Positions 17,130 through 25,985 of a stretch of 64,000 nt of DNA are shown here, in pieces. The notes beneath the pieces are model-generated. The model was not told where the DNA came from. It made no database searches and saw nothing but the letters and a program-made list of their open reading frames with translations. This stretch comes from Actinomyces sp. oral taxon 897 (lineage in GTDB: Bacteria; Actinomycetota; Actinomycetes; Actinomycetales; Actinomycetaceae): assembly GCF_002999235.1 (NCBI RefSeq), contig NZ_CP027236.1:744001-808000 (forward strand). Direction: 5' to 3'. Each line of letters starts with the position of its first letter. The first letter of the stretch is position 1. The translations under genes were made by a program, and so were the position numbers.

Positions 17130-19996
17130 AGGGCCGACCACGCCAGGACCCCCCGGTTGACCGCGCTGCTGGCCTGGGCGGCGCCGTGGGCCAGGACGGC
17201 CAGGGCGGTGTCCTGCTCCGCGAGGGCGGGTTCCAGGGCCGAGATCTGCCCCAGGACGTCAAGCAGCTGCTTGCACCAGCGCACGAAGTCCCCGGCCGTC
17301 AGGTCGCTGTCCTCCAGGACCTGGGCCAGGTGGGCCCCCTGCGCCCAGGTCAGGACCGCCCCGGCCAGGGCGGGCTCGGCACCCGAGGAGGACTCGATCT
17401 GCGCCAGGGACTCCAGGTCGTGGATCCTGCGTGACAGGTCCAGCTCGGCGCGCAGGACCTCCCCCAGGCGCGAGCCCGGGGACACGGCCGGGCCCACGGA
17501 GCGCACGGCTGCGCGCGGCTCGTAGACGCAGGCGCTCACGGCGCCCGCCAGCTCGGCCGGTCCCAGGTCCTCCCACAGCCCCTCCCGCAGGCACTGGGCG
17601 ATGAGCAGGTCCCGCTCGGCGTAGACCCGCGACAGGACCCGTCCGGCCGCGGTGACCCGCAGCTCACGCTCAGGGTGCCCCCGGTCCACGGGCTCCAGGT
17701 AGCCCAGGGCGGTCAGGACCTCGCAGACGGCCTCGAAGAGCCGGGCGATGGTGCCCGTGCGCGCCTGGATACGCTCCTGGAGCCGTTCGGAGGTGACCAG
17801 GGCCTTGGCCCACCTGCGGCCGACGCGGGCGTGCTCCTCCCTGTCCGGGCAGGCGTGGCAGGGGTGGTTGCGCAGCTCGTGGCACAGCGCCTGGACCTGG
17901 CCCACGTCGGTGCCGGTCCCGTCCTCCGCCTGCTCCCCTGCCCGGGTGCGCCGTCGACGGCGCCCGTCCTGGGCCAGGTCGCCTGAGCGGATGGCGTCCA
18001 CCAGGCGACGCACCAGACGGTCCCGCTGACGGGGGCGACGGGGGTCCACGGTGTCGGCCACCGTGAGGGCCCCGACCCTCACGACGCCGTCGGGCGCGGT
18101 GTCCGGGGTGAGGGTCACCAGGCGGGAGTCCTCCCCCAGGACCTCCAGGAGGGGGACCCCGGTCTGGTCGGTGCCGGTGCCCAGGACCACGCCGTGGCGG
18201 CGGCGTCGGCCCCGGGGGTAGACCACGACGTCACCGCGGCGCAGGGACTCCATGGAGTGACGTGCGTTACTGCGACGCCCCTCCCGGTTGGCGCGGGCCA
18301 GCTCGGCCTGCACCTCCCCCAGGCGCTGGCGCAGCATGGCGTACTCCCGGAAGTCCCCGTGGCTGCACTCCATCTGCCTCTCCAGGGCGGCCAGCCCCTG
18401 GCGGGCCCGGCGCGCCTGGGCGGCGAGCTCGACCACGCCCCGGTCGGCCTGGAACTGGGCGAAGGAGGACTCCAGGACCTCCCGGGCCCGGGCCCGGGAG
18501 GTGCGTCCCAGGAGGTTGACGGCCATGTTGTAGGTGGGCCGGAAGGCCGAGACCAGGGGGTAGGTGCGCCTGGAGGCCAGGGAGGCCACGACCTGGGGCT
18601 CCACCTGGTCGGCGGCCAGGACGACGGCGTGCCCCTGGGTGTCGATCCCCCGGCGTCCCGCCCGCCCGGTGAGCTGGGTGTACTCCCCCGGGGTGAGCTG
18701 GACGTGCCCGGAGCCGTTCCACTTGCGCAGGGACTCCAGGACCACCGTGCGTGCCGGCATGTTAATGCCCAGGGCCAGGGTCTCGGTGGCGTAGACGACC
18801 TTGACCAGCCCGGCGCTGAAGAGCTCCTCGACCGTCTCCTTGAACACCGGCAGGAGCCCGGCGTGGTGGGCGGCCACGCCCCGCTGGAGGGCGTGCGCCC
18901 AGGAGTGGAAGCCCAGGACGGCCAGGTCGCCCTCGGGTACCGCGGCGGTGCGCCGCTCGATGACCTCCTCGATCTGCCGGGCCTGGGCCCTGGTGGTCAG
19001 GTCCGCTCCCCCGGCCACCACCTGGCGGACGGCCTGCTCGCACCCGTTGCGCGAGAAGACGAAGACGATGGCCGGCAGCAGGTGGGCCTGGTCCAGGACG
19101 CTAATGACGGTGGTGCGCGAGGGGGGACGGAGCCGGGCCGCCCGGGCGCCGGCCGGGGCGGGCCACGTGGTCCGGCGGCCACGCCTCCAGGTCTGGGACC
19201 GGGCCGTCTGCTCACTGGCGGCGGCTCGGCGGGCGTTCTTGACGGCCCTGACCAGGTCGGGGTTGAGCGGCGGGGTGCCCGTGTCCGTGTCGGGCGATCC
19301 GGTGGGCCCGGGCGGCTCCGCGGCGTAGAGGTCCATGAGGTGGCGGCCCACCATTATGTGCTGGGTCAGGGGGACGGGGCGGTGCTCGGAGACGACCACG
19401 GCCGTGGTGCCGCGCACCTGGCCCAGCCAGTCGCCGAACTCCTCGGCGTTGGACACGGTGGCGGACAGGGAGACCACCTGGACGGCGGGGTCCAGGTGGA
19501 TAATGACCTCCTCCCACACGGGGCCGCGGAAGCGGTCGGCCAGGTAGTGGACCTCGTCCATGACCACGAAGCCGAGCCCCTCCAGGCTGCGTGAGCCCGA
19601 GTAGAGCATATTGCGCAGCACCTCGGTGGTCATGACCACGACCTGGGCGTGGGGGTTGACGGAGGTGTCGCCGGTCAGCAGGCCCACGGCCTCCTGCCCG
19701 TAGCGGGCCGCGAGGTCGAGGTACTTCTGGTTGGACAGGGCCTTAATGGGGGTGGTGTAGAAGGTCTTGAGCCCCCTGACCAGCCCCAGGTGGACGGCGA
19801 ACTCCCCCACGATCGTCTTGCCCGCGCCGGTGGGGGCGGCCACGAGCACGCCCTCACCGCGCTCCAGGGCCTGGCAGCCCTGGACCTGGAAGTCGTCGAA
19901 GGGGAAGTCGTAGCTGGTGGCAAAGCGTGACAGCTCACTGTTGGCGGCGGCCTGACGACGGCGTGCGGCGGCGTAGCGCTCTGCGGCTGACGGCAT
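17126..19996 (-). CDS. helY: Ski2-like DEVH-box RNA helicase
   Basis: A 956-residue superfamily 2 helicase of the HelY/Ski2/Mtr4 type. Walker A is APTGAGKT (54-61), followed by TTPIKALSNQK, MTTEVLRNML, the DEVH box (VVMDEVHYLADRF), SLSATVSNAEEF, the second RecA domain (FVFSRNGCEQAV) and the QLTGRAGRRGID motif, then a winged-helix and DSHCT-type C-terminal region (to ALAEQDTALAVLAHG). It probably unwinds structured RNA. The ATG at 19996 was chosen because a TAGTCT box lies 7 bases upstream; a longer GTG start at 20032 is possible. In mycobacteria the same gene follows tatC; here a kinase-like gene lies between. Confidence 0.9.
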   Translation of the reverse strand: MPSAAERYAAARRRQAAANSELSRFATSYDFPFDDFQVQGCQALERGEGVLVAAPTGAGKTIVGEFAVHLGLVRGLKTFYTTPIKALSNQKYLDLAARYGQEAVGLLTGDTSVNPHAQVVVMTTEVLRNMLYSGSRSLEGLGFVVMDEVHYLADRFRGPVWEEVIIHLDPAVQVVSLSATVSNAEEFGDWLGQVRGTTAVVVSEHRPVPLTQHIMVGRHLMDLYAAEPPGPTGSPDTDTGTPPLNPDLVRAVKNARRAAASEQTARSQTWRRGRRTTWPAPAGARAARLRPPSRTTVISVLDQAHLLPAIVFVFSRNGCEQAVRQVVAGGADLTTRAQARQIEEVIERRTAAVPEGDLAVLGFHSWAHALQRGVAAHHAGLLPVFKETVEELFSAGLVKVVYATETLALGINMPARTVVLESLRKWNGSGHVQLTPGEYTQLTGRAGRRGIDTQGHAVVLAADQVEPQVVASLASRRTYPLVSAFRPTYNMAVNLLGRTSRARAREVLESSFAQFQADRGVVELAAQARRARQGLAALERQMECSHGDFREYAMLRQRLGEVQAELARANREGRRSNARHSMESLRRGDVVVYPRGRRRRHGVVLGTGTDQTGVPLLEVLGEDSRLVTLTPDTAPDGVVRVGALTVADTVDPRRPRQRDRLVRRLVDAIRSGDLAQDGRRRRRTRAGEQAEDGTGTDVGQVQALCHELRNHPCHACPDREEHARVGRRWAKALVTSERLQERIQARTGTIARLFEAVCEVLTALGYLEPVDRGHPERELRVTAAGRVLSRVYAERDLLIAQCLREGLWEDLGPAELAGAVSACVYEPRAAVRSVGPAVSPGSRLGEVLRAELDLSRRIHDLESLAQIESSSGAEPALAGAVLTWAQGAHLAQVLEDSDLTAGDFVRWCKQLLDVLGQISALEPALAEQDTALAVLAHGAAQASSAVNRGVLAWSAL

Positions 19997-20057
19997 AGGG
20001 GCAAGACTACCCGTGATGGTGCGCCCGGGCACCAGGGGCCCGTCTCACCGGGCCCGC

Positions 20058-21017
20058 TCAGGCGGGCAGCAGGAGGCCTACCGCCTGCGGTACCGCCTCC
20101 AGGTGCAGGGGCAGGCTGGCCAGGCGCTCACCGTCGGCGTAGGGGTGGGGCGGGTCACGCAGCCAGCCGCCGGCACCGTCGTCCGGCCAGGGCTCGATGG
20201 TCAGGCTCCGGCTGCGCTCCACGTGGACCCCCGGGCGGCCCACGTGGGTCCCCGCGAAGACCCGGCGGAGGAGGGCCAGGACGCTCAGGCGCCCGCAGGG
20301 GTCCAGCCGGACGACCTCCAGGAGGCCGTCGGTGGGGTCGGCCTGGGGCGCCAGGTCCATGCCGCCGCCGATGTACCGGGTGTTGGCGGCGCTGACCAGC
20401 AGGGCCGCCCCGGTCCAGGTGCCGGAGTCGGTGGTGAGCCGGTAGCCGTAGGGCGCCAGCCGGACGATCTCCTCCAGGGCGGCCACGGTGTAGCGGCTCT
20501 CCCCGGAGGGCCAGGGCAGGGTGTTGGCGCGGGCGTTGACGGCCGCCTCGATACCGGCCCCCACGGTGGCCATGGACCACTGGTGGCACGCCTGCACCGG
20601 GGTGCCGTCGGGGCGGGCGGCGTGGATGGCGTCCACCGCCAGGACGCGCCCGGTGCCAGCCAGGGCGTGGTTGACAATGGACACGCTGGCACCCACGTCG
20701 CCGACCGGCAGCCCGAAGTGGCGGGCGATGTCGTTGCCGGTGCCCACGGCCACCACGCCCAGGGGCACGCCGGTGCGGGCGACGACGCCCAGGCCCAGGT
20801 GGATCATGCCGTCGCCGCCCACCACGACCAGGGCGTCGGGCCGGTGGCCCATGTCGGTAAGGAGCGCGACGGCCCTACGGCGGGTGGCCTCGTAGCCGGT
20901 GGAGGTGGCCACCAGCACCTCGTGGCCCGCGTCCTCCAGGGCGGCCACAGCGGCGTCGGCCGCACCGCTGTGGCGGCCGTGCCGGGAGGTGGGGTTGCTC
21001 AGCAGGACGATACGCAT
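20058..21017 (-). CDS. diacylglycerol kinase family lipid kinase
   Basis: A 319-residue soluble lipid kinase of the DagK/YegS/sphingosine-kinase family. The ATP-binding site shows VVVGGDGMIH (GGDG at 67-70) and VGTGNDIARH (GTGND at 92-96). The C-terminal beta-sandwich carries IGGGMDLAPQADPTDGLLEVV, the P-x-A-x-x-x-D-G-lipid-site signature. It likely phosphorylates diacylglycerol or a related lipid at the membrane surface, recycling it into phosphatidate. It sits between tatC and helY, which are usually adjacent in actinobacteria. The exact lipid cannot be read from sequence. Confidence 0.88.
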   Translation of the reverse strand: MRIVLLSNPTSRHGRHSGAADAAVAALEDAGHEVLVATSTGYEATRRRAVALLTDMGHRPDALVVVGGDGMIHLGLGVVARTGVPLGVVAVGTGNDIARHFGLPVGDVGASVSIVNHALAGTGRVLAVDAIHAARPDGTPVQACHQWSMATVGAGIEAAVNARANTLPWPSGESRYTVAALEEIVRLAPYGYRLTTDSGTWTGAALLVSAANTRYIGGGMDLAPQADPTDGLLEVVRLDPCGRLSVLALLRRVFAGTHVGRPGVHVERSRSLTIEPWPDDGAGGWLRDPPHPYADGERLASLPLHLEAVPQAVGLLLPA

Positions 21018-21046
21018 GGTGGGGCGGGTGTCTCGTACTGGTCCGC

Positions 21047-21910
21047 TCAGCCCTGCGGCTGGGAGGGCGGGGCGAGGGCGGCGGGGCCCTCGGAGCTCAG
21101 GGCGGCGTCGAGCTCGGCCTCAAAGGCGGCGCGCTTCCTGTCCACGCGCTTGTCGTGGCGGATGGCGATAAAGCAGGCCAGGAAGTACAGGCCGGTGACG
21201 GGCACGGCCATAAAGATCATGGACCAGGGGTCGGGGAGCGGGTTGGCGAACGCCATAAAGGTGAAGATGATGACCACGGCCCAGCGCCAGCCCTTGATCA
21301 TGGTGGTGCCGCGCATGAGGCCCAGGCTGTTGAGCGCCACCAGCAGCTCGGGCAGCAGGAAGGCCGCGCCGAAGACCAGGACCAGTCTCATAATGAAGGA
21401 CAGGTAGAGACTGGCCTGGATGAACCCGGTTCCTACATCCGTGGGGATGAAGTTCGTCAGGATGACCACCGCGTGGGGCATGACCCACATGCCCAGCGCC
21501 GCCCCGGCGGTGAACAGGACCACCCCGACGGTCCCGTAGGCCCAGGCGTAGCGCTTCTCCTTGCGGGTCATGCCCGGGCCCACGTAGGCCCAGAACTGGA
21601 ACACCCACAGGGGCGAGGACAGGATGACGCCCAGCCAGATCGACACGCGCAGCCTCATGTCGAAGGAGGACAGGATGGTGTCGAAGTTGATGGACAGGTG
21701 GGCGCCCCTGGCGTTGGCCTCGGTAATGGGGGTGGTAATGAGGGCGAAGACCGGGTCGTAGAGCATGTAGCCCACCACCGACATGACCAGGACGCCGACG
21801 GCGGAGACAAGAAGACGGTTACGCAGCTCGCGCAGGTGGTCTCCGATGGACATGCGCGCCTCGGGGTTCTCCTTGCGGCGCACCTTCGAGACCCTGGGCA
21901 GTCTGGGCAT
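21047..21910 (-). CDS. tatC: Sec-independent protein translocase TatC
   Basis: A 287-residue six-helix membrane protein, the receptor for twin-arginine signal peptides. Conserved features are the N-terminal DHLRELRNRLLVS segment, the first periplasmic loop, LSSPLWVFQFWAYVGPGMTRKEKRYA (with the cytoplasmic glutamate and Phe of the signal-peptide site), and the late helices FGAAFLLPELLVAL and NPLPDPWSM. A charged actinobacterial C-tail (KRVDRKRAAFEAELDAAL) follows. It lies directly downstream of tatA and after pafC, the usual actinobacterial order. Confidence 0.95.
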   Translation of the reverse strand: MPRLPRVSKVRRKENPEARMSIGDHLRELRNRLLVSAVGVLVMSVVGYMLYDPVFALITTPITEANARGAHLSINFDTILSSFDMRLRVSIWLGVILSSPLWVFQFWAYVGPGMTRKEKRYAWAYGTVGVVLFTAGAALGMWVMPHAVVILTNFIPTDVGTGFIQASLYLSFIMRLVLVFGAAFLLPELLVALNSLGLMRGTTMIKGWRWAVVIIFTFMAFANPLPDPWSMIFMAVPVTGLYFLACFIAIRHDKRVDRKRAAFEAELDAALSSEGPAALAPPSQPQG

Positions 21911-21988
21911 CGGTGTCTCCCTCTCGCGTTTCGGTCAGCCAGGCGGCGCCCGGGCTACGGGGGCGCCGGGCGTAGGGCCGCCGGGGCC

Positions 21989-22261
21989 TTACTTCTGGGT
22001 CTCGGTGGGCTGCTGGGGGGCGGCCTGACCGGTCTGCGTGGGCTGGGTGTAGTAGGTGCCCTCAGCCGGCTGCTGGATCTGGGCCGGGGCCTGCTGGCCG
22101 GAGGCGGCCGTGGTGTCCTCGTCGCGCAGCTCCTTGATCTCCTTCTTGAAGACCTTCATCGACTGGCCCAGGCTGCTGGCGATCTGCGGGAGCTTGGTGC
22201 TGCCGAAGACCAGGATGAGGACGATGAGCAGGACGATAATGTGGGTCGGCGTGAACTTCAT
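21989..22261 (-). CDS. tatA: twin-arginine translocase subunit TatA
   Basis: A 90-residue protein from the ATG at 22261: one N-terminal membrane helix (THIIVLLIVLILVFG), the TatA hinge FGSTKLPQIASSLGQSMK, an amphipathic helix (KVFKKEIKELRDE), and a Gln/Pro/Thr-rich disordered tail. It oligomerises with TatC to form the folded-protein export pore. No separate tatB is visible here. The upstream extension of the open frame is not supported. Confidence 0.93.
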   Translation of the reverse strand: MKFTPTHIIVLLIVLILVFGSTKLPQIASSLGQSMKVFKKEIKELRDEDTTAASGQQAPAQIQQPAEGTYYTQPTQTGQAAPQQPTETQK

Positions 22262-22307
22262 GGCTCGACATCCTAGTGATCTCGTGGTGGTCCGGGTAGT
22301 CGTGAGT

Positions 22308-23336
22308 CTAACGTCCCCGCGGACCCGCCTCGTCACGCCCAACGTCCTGTTCCACCACAGGCGTAGGTGCGAGATCCTGGTAAACGGCCTGGTCAGCGGC
22401 CAGTGCGGCCCTCGCCCGCCGGACTGTGACATGAGCCAGGTCGAGGGGCTGGACGTCCAGGACGTGACGTCCGGCGGACAGGACGAGACCGACCAGCCAC
22501 TCCTCGTCACGCCCCTCCACCACCGCCGTAATGGTGCCGTCGGGGTTCGTGGTGGTCCGCAGGGTCGGGACCTGCTCGGTCAGCCAGCGCCCGGTGGGGC
22601 GCAGGTGCAGCGTGGCCGTGGGCCTGGCCCCGGCGGGGCGACGTCGTAGGCGGTGGGGACGGGAGCGCTCCCCCAGGACCCTGGCCGCCAGGACCCGGTC
22701 CAGGCGGAAGCTGCGCTCCGCCCCGCTGTCCAGGCACCAGGCCCGCAGGGTGAGGTGGGATCCGTTACTGACCAGCTCCAGGGGGTCCACGTCACGCTCG
22801 GTGCGCCGGTCGGTGGCCGAGACGTAGGCCAGGTGCAGGCGGCGGCCCCCGTCCATGGCCTGGCGGACCGCGGCCAGGACGGCGGGGTCGGGCCCGCCTG
22901 GCCCGCCTGGCGCCCCGGCCACGGCCCCGGCGGCGTGCGGGTCGGCGCCCAGCGCCCCCGCCAGGGCCTGCCTGGTCCGGGTGATGACGGTACCGGCGTG
23001 GGGGTCGGAGGCCAGGAGGTCCTCCAGGACCCGCAGGGACAGCAGGAGGGAGACGGTCTCCTGCGGGGTCAGGCGTACCGGGTGGTCCAGGCCCTGGGAG
23101 TCGGTCAGGCGCAGGCGCCCCGCCTCCCAGGCCGTGGCGTCGAAGTCGACCAGGTCGTCGGGCATGCCCCCGGGCAGGCCGGAGAGCCACAGGGTCTCCA
23201 CGTCCCGGCGGATGGTGGCGGGGCTGACCTGGAAGTGGCTGGCCGCCTCCTGGACGGTGACGCCGTCGTGGTCCGCCACCCAGGTGAGCAGGGCCAGGAG
23301 TCGGACCAGGCGCCCGGTGGCGGACTGGCGGGTCAT
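22308..23336 (-). CDS. pafC: WYL-domain regulator PafC
   Basis: A 342-residue transcription factor with an N-terminal winged helix-turn-helix (VTVQEAASHFQVSPATIRRDVETL) and a WYL sensor domain (LHLAYVSATDRRTERDVDPLELV, then LTLRAWCLDSGAERSFRLDRVLA), followed by a WCX-type C-terminal domain. In actinobacteria PafB and PafC act together as the LexA-independent activator of the DNA-damage response. Its start overlaps the pafB stop (ATGA), so the pair is coupled, and tatA-tatC follow. Assignment rests on domains plus the conserved pafB-pafC-tatA-tatC order. Confidence 0.9.
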   Translation of the reverse strand: MTRQSATGRLVRLLALLTWVADHDGVTVQEAASHFQVSPATIRRDVETLWLSGLPGGMPDDLVDFDATAWEAGRLRLTDSQGLDHPVRLTPQETVSLLLSLRVLEDLLASDPHAGTVITRTRQALAGALGADPHAAGAVAGAPGGPGGPDPAVLAAVRQAMDGGRRLHLAYVSATDRRTERDVDPLELVSNGSHLTLRAWCLDSGAERSFRLDRVLAARVLGERSRPHRLRRRPAGARPTATLHLRPTGRWLTEQVPTLRTTTNPDGTITAVVEGRDEEWLVGLVLSAGRHVLDVQPLDLAHVTVRRARAALAADQAVYQDLAPTPVVEQDVGRDEAGPRGR

Positions 23337-24376
23337 ACCCGCCCCCGCCCGGGCAGGGCCCCCGCGCCGTCCGGGTCCGGGGCCCCTGCCGGCAGGGCGG
23401 CGGCCCCGGCCAGGTGCTGGAGCACCTGCGCGCGCAGGCAGGCGGGGGCCAGCACCACCACGCCCTCACCGTAGGAGGCCAGGAGGCCCGCGAAGGCCAG
23501 GGGGTCGGTGTAGGGCACGCTGACCACGTCCCGCCCGGCCCGCAACGCCGCCTGGTGCAACGCCGCCCCGCAGCGCCCCGTGCCGTCCGGCGGTGGCCCC
23601 TGCCCGGGGCAGTCGGTGGCGGGGGCCGCCTCCAGGGCCTGGGCCCGCAGGGCCAGCGCCCGACGGGGGGCCAGGGCCAGGGTCGCGACCAGTGCCGTCG
23701 GCTCGCGCGCCGGGGCCGGTGGGGTGAAGGCCCCGGGCGGGCCCACCGGGGTGACCGGCCCCGTGATCCGTGTCAGCCGGTACCGGCGTACCTGCCCCAC
23801 CGAGGTGTCCACCCCCTGGAGGTACCAGGCCCCCTCTGACAGGTGCAGCCGGTGCGGCTCCACCCGGCGCGTCCGGGGCCCCTGCCCGGGGCCGGCGTAG
23901 TCGAAGGTGACCACCTGGCGCTGGACGACGGCGGTGGCCAGGGCGGTGGGCACCTGCTGACCGGCCAGGTCCAGGCTCAGGGCGGGCAGGGCGTCCGGGG
24001 CCCCCGGCTCCGCCACGGCACGCAGCTTGGTCAGGGCCCGGTGGGCGGCCTCGGGCAGGTCCCCGTCCCTCCACGCGGAGGCCGCCAGGGTCAGGGCCGC
24101 GGCCTGTGCGGCGTCCAGGTGCAGCGGTGGCAGGGCGTCGCCCCGGGGGACCCGGTAGCACAGGGCGCCCTTCGTGCCGGTCACGACGAGGGTGATCCCC
24201 AGGTCCCGCAGGACCGCGATGTCCCGCTCGAACATGCGGTAGGCGGCCTGCGGTGAGGTGGCGTCGTAGCCGGAGACCTGGCTGATGACGTCCTGGGGCC
24301 TCATCCCGTCCCGGGTGTGCCGCAGCGCCAGGAGGAGGTTGATCTGGCGCTCCTGGGTCGGGACGGTCTGGCTCAC
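23333..24376 (-). CDS. pafB: WYL-domain regulator PafB
   Basis: A 347-residue partner of PafC. It begins with VSQTVPTQERQINLLLALRHTRDGMRPQDVI, the helix-turn-helix typical of PafB, then a WYL domain (VVTFDYAGPGQGPRTRRVEPHRLHLSEGAWYLQGVD with RYRLTRITG). The GTG at 24376 was chosen because it begins the conserved N-terminus and a TAGGCT box lies 7 bases upstream with no ribosome site, suggesting leaderless initiation. The longer open frame beyond it runs into the neighbouring gene. It is the first gene of the pafB-pafC-tatA-tatC operon. The pafA ligase gene that usually precedes it is absent. Confidence 0.88.
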   Translation of the reverse strand: MSQTVPTQERQINLLLALRHTRDGMRPQDVISQVSGYDATSPQAAYRMFERDIAVLRDLGITLVVTGTKGALCYRVPRGDALPPLHLDAAQAAALTLAASAWRDGDLPEAAHRALTKLRAVAEPGAPDALPALSLDLAGQQVPTALATAVVQRQVVTFDYAGPGQGPRTRRVEPHRLHLSEGAWYLQGVDTSVGQVRRYRLTRITGPVTPVGPPGAFTPPAPAREPTALVATLALAPRRALALRAQALEAAPATDCPGQGPPPDGTGRCGAALHQAALRAGRDVVSVPYTDPLAFAGLLASYGEGVVVLAPACLRAQVLQHLAGAAALPAGAPDPDGAGALPGRGRV

Positions 24377-24422
24377 GGCCCACAGCCTAGCGGGCAGGAG
24401 CCGGAAGAGGTACGGGGTGGCC

Positions 24423-25622
24423 CTAGGGGCGCCCGGTCGCGCCCGCCAGGAGCGCCCGGGCGTGGCGTCCGGCGGCCGCGGCGGCAAGGAAGGCCGCCTC
24501 GTCCTGCTCCAGGCCGCGCCCCATGGTGGACAGGCGCAGGCCCGTCTGCCGCTGCGCGGCCTCCAGGACCTCGCGCAGCCCTGAGGTGCTGACCGCAACC
24601 AGGCGGTGCCGCTGCCCCTCCCGCGGCCCGCAGAGCCCCTGGGCGTCCCGGCGCACGCGCGCCGCCAGGCCGTCGCCGGTCTCCTCCAGCTCGGGCAGGA
24701 CCACGTCGGCACCGGCCAGGGCGACGCGCCCGTAGGCGGTCAGGGAGTGGTGGGAGACGCCGCGGTGCCGGTCACGGGCGTCCGCCTGCGAGACGCGCAG
24801 GCAGGCGACCGGGCGCCCGCCCAGGGTGGCGACGGCGTTGACGGCGTCCCCGCAGGCCACGCCGGAGAAACCCCAGGGCGTGTCCGTACCGAGGTTCCCC
24901 GGGCCCTGGGCCACCACGACGACGTCGGCCCCCAGGACGTGACGGGCCGCCAGGAGGGCGTTGTGGAGGCTGGCGGCCTCGACGTCACCGCCCCAGGCCT
25001 GTCCGGCCGTCACGGTCCCGGCCAGCCAGCCCGCCCCGGTCAGGGCCGCCACGGTGCGCGAGTAGGGCAGGGGCAGGGCGCCGCCGTCGGTCATGACGTA
25101 GACCACGCGCGGTGCCGCCTCGCCGCGGCCCGGGAGCACGCCCGCGGCACCCGCCCTGACCCCCGCGACCACGGCGGGGAGACTGGAGTGCAGGTCGGCC
25201 ACGACCACGGGCACACACCCCAGGGTGAGGGTACCCACCGGCGCGGACAGGAGCCGGTGGTGGGGCGTGTCCTGCTCGTCGACCCCGGTGACCATGACCT
25301 GGTCGGGCATGTAGCGGGCCTTGACCAGGTGGCCGCCGGGGGCGGGGTCCTCGGGCAGGACGGACAGGCGGGCGGCAAGCATGGCGTGGCCGCCGGTGCC
25401 CAGGCCCCGGGCGAGGGCGGAGACCTCGAGGCGGACGGCCTCGCCGACCTCCGGCAGCCCGGTGAGGGTCTCGTAGGCCACGGCCCGGACCACCGTGCCC
25501 GCCAGGAGCGTGTCGGCGCCGGCAGGGGCGCGGGTGACCTTAACCACGAGCTCGGCGCAGCGTCTGGGCCTACTGCCCCAGATCCGCCGGACCCCGCCCA
25601 CCTCGCCATCACGCCACATCAT
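24423..25622 (-). CDS. DUF3866 family protein
   Basis: A 399-residue protein matching my memory of the actinobacterial DUF3866 family: an N-terminal beta-rich stretch (LLAGTVVRAVAYETLTGLPEVGEAVRLEV), the HAMLAARLSVLP segment, LHSSLPAVVAGVRA, a central VVYVMTDGGALPLPYSRTVAAL, and VVVAQGPGNLGTDTPWGFSGVACGDAVNAVATLGG. No enzymatic function is established. The ATG at 25622 has a TAGGCT box 6 bases upstream (leaderless pattern) and is divergent from hisE, which carries the same hexamer. In other actinobacteria I associate this family with the neighbourhood of the Pup-proteasome genes. Confidence 0.75.
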   Translation of the reverse strand: MMWRDGEVGGVRRIWGSRPRRCAELVVKVTRAPAGADTLLAGTVVRAVAYETLTGLPEVGEAVRLEVSALARGLGTGGHAMLAARLSVLPEDPAPGGHLVKARYMPDQVMVTGVDEQDTPHHRLLSAPVGTLTLGCVPVVVADLHSSLPAVVAGVRAGAAGVLPGRGEAAPRVVYVMTDGGALPLPYSRTVAALTGAGWLAGTVTAGQAWGGDVEAASLHNALLAARHVLGADVVVVAQGPGNLGTDTPWGFSGVACGDAVNAVATLGGRPVACLRVSQADARDRHRGVSHHSLTAYGRVALAGADVVLPELEETGDGLAARVRRDAQGLCGPREGQRHRLVAVSTSGLREVLEAAQRQTGLRLSTMGRGLEQDEAAFLAAAAAGRHARALLAGATGRP

Positions 25623-25683
25623 GGGACCAGCCTAGCCCCGGCCGCCACGGCAAGGCGCCACCGGGTGCACTAGGCTCAGCGCC

Positions 25684-25947
25684 ATGAAGACGTTCGAGGA
25701 CCTTTTCGCCGAGCTCCAGGCCAAGGCGGCCAGCCGTCCCGAGGGCTCGGGCACGGTGGCCGAGCTGGACCGGGGCGTGCACTTCATCGGCAAGAAGCTC
25801 GTGGAGGAGGCCGCCGAGGCGTGGATGGCCTGCGAGCACGAGCCGGACGAGGCCGCCTGCGAGGAGATCAGCCAGCTGCTCTACCACGTCCAGGTCATGA
25901 TGCTGGCCAAGGGCTACACCCTGGCGGACGTCTACCGGTTCCTGTGA
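25684..25947 (+). CDS. hisE: phosphoribosyl-ATP pyrophosphatase
   Basis: An 87-residue all-alpha MazG-like enzyme for the second step of histidine synthesis (PR-ATP to PR-AMP). It has the family pattern [21 protein letters not shown], the metal-binding [13 protein letters not shown] helix with the E-E-x-x-E motif, and the C-terminal [13 protein letters not shown] helix. A TAGGCT box lies 7 bases before the ATG, again without a ribosome site. hisG follows after 38 bases, the common actinobacterial hisE-hisG pair. Confidence 0.95.
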   Translation: MKTFEDLFAELQAKAASRPEGSGTVAELDRGVHFIGKKLVEEAAEAWMACEHEPDEAACEEISQLLYHVQVMMLAKGYTLADVYRFL

Positions 25948-25985
25948 GCACCGGCCCACGCCACCCCCACCTGCCAGGAGCGTCC

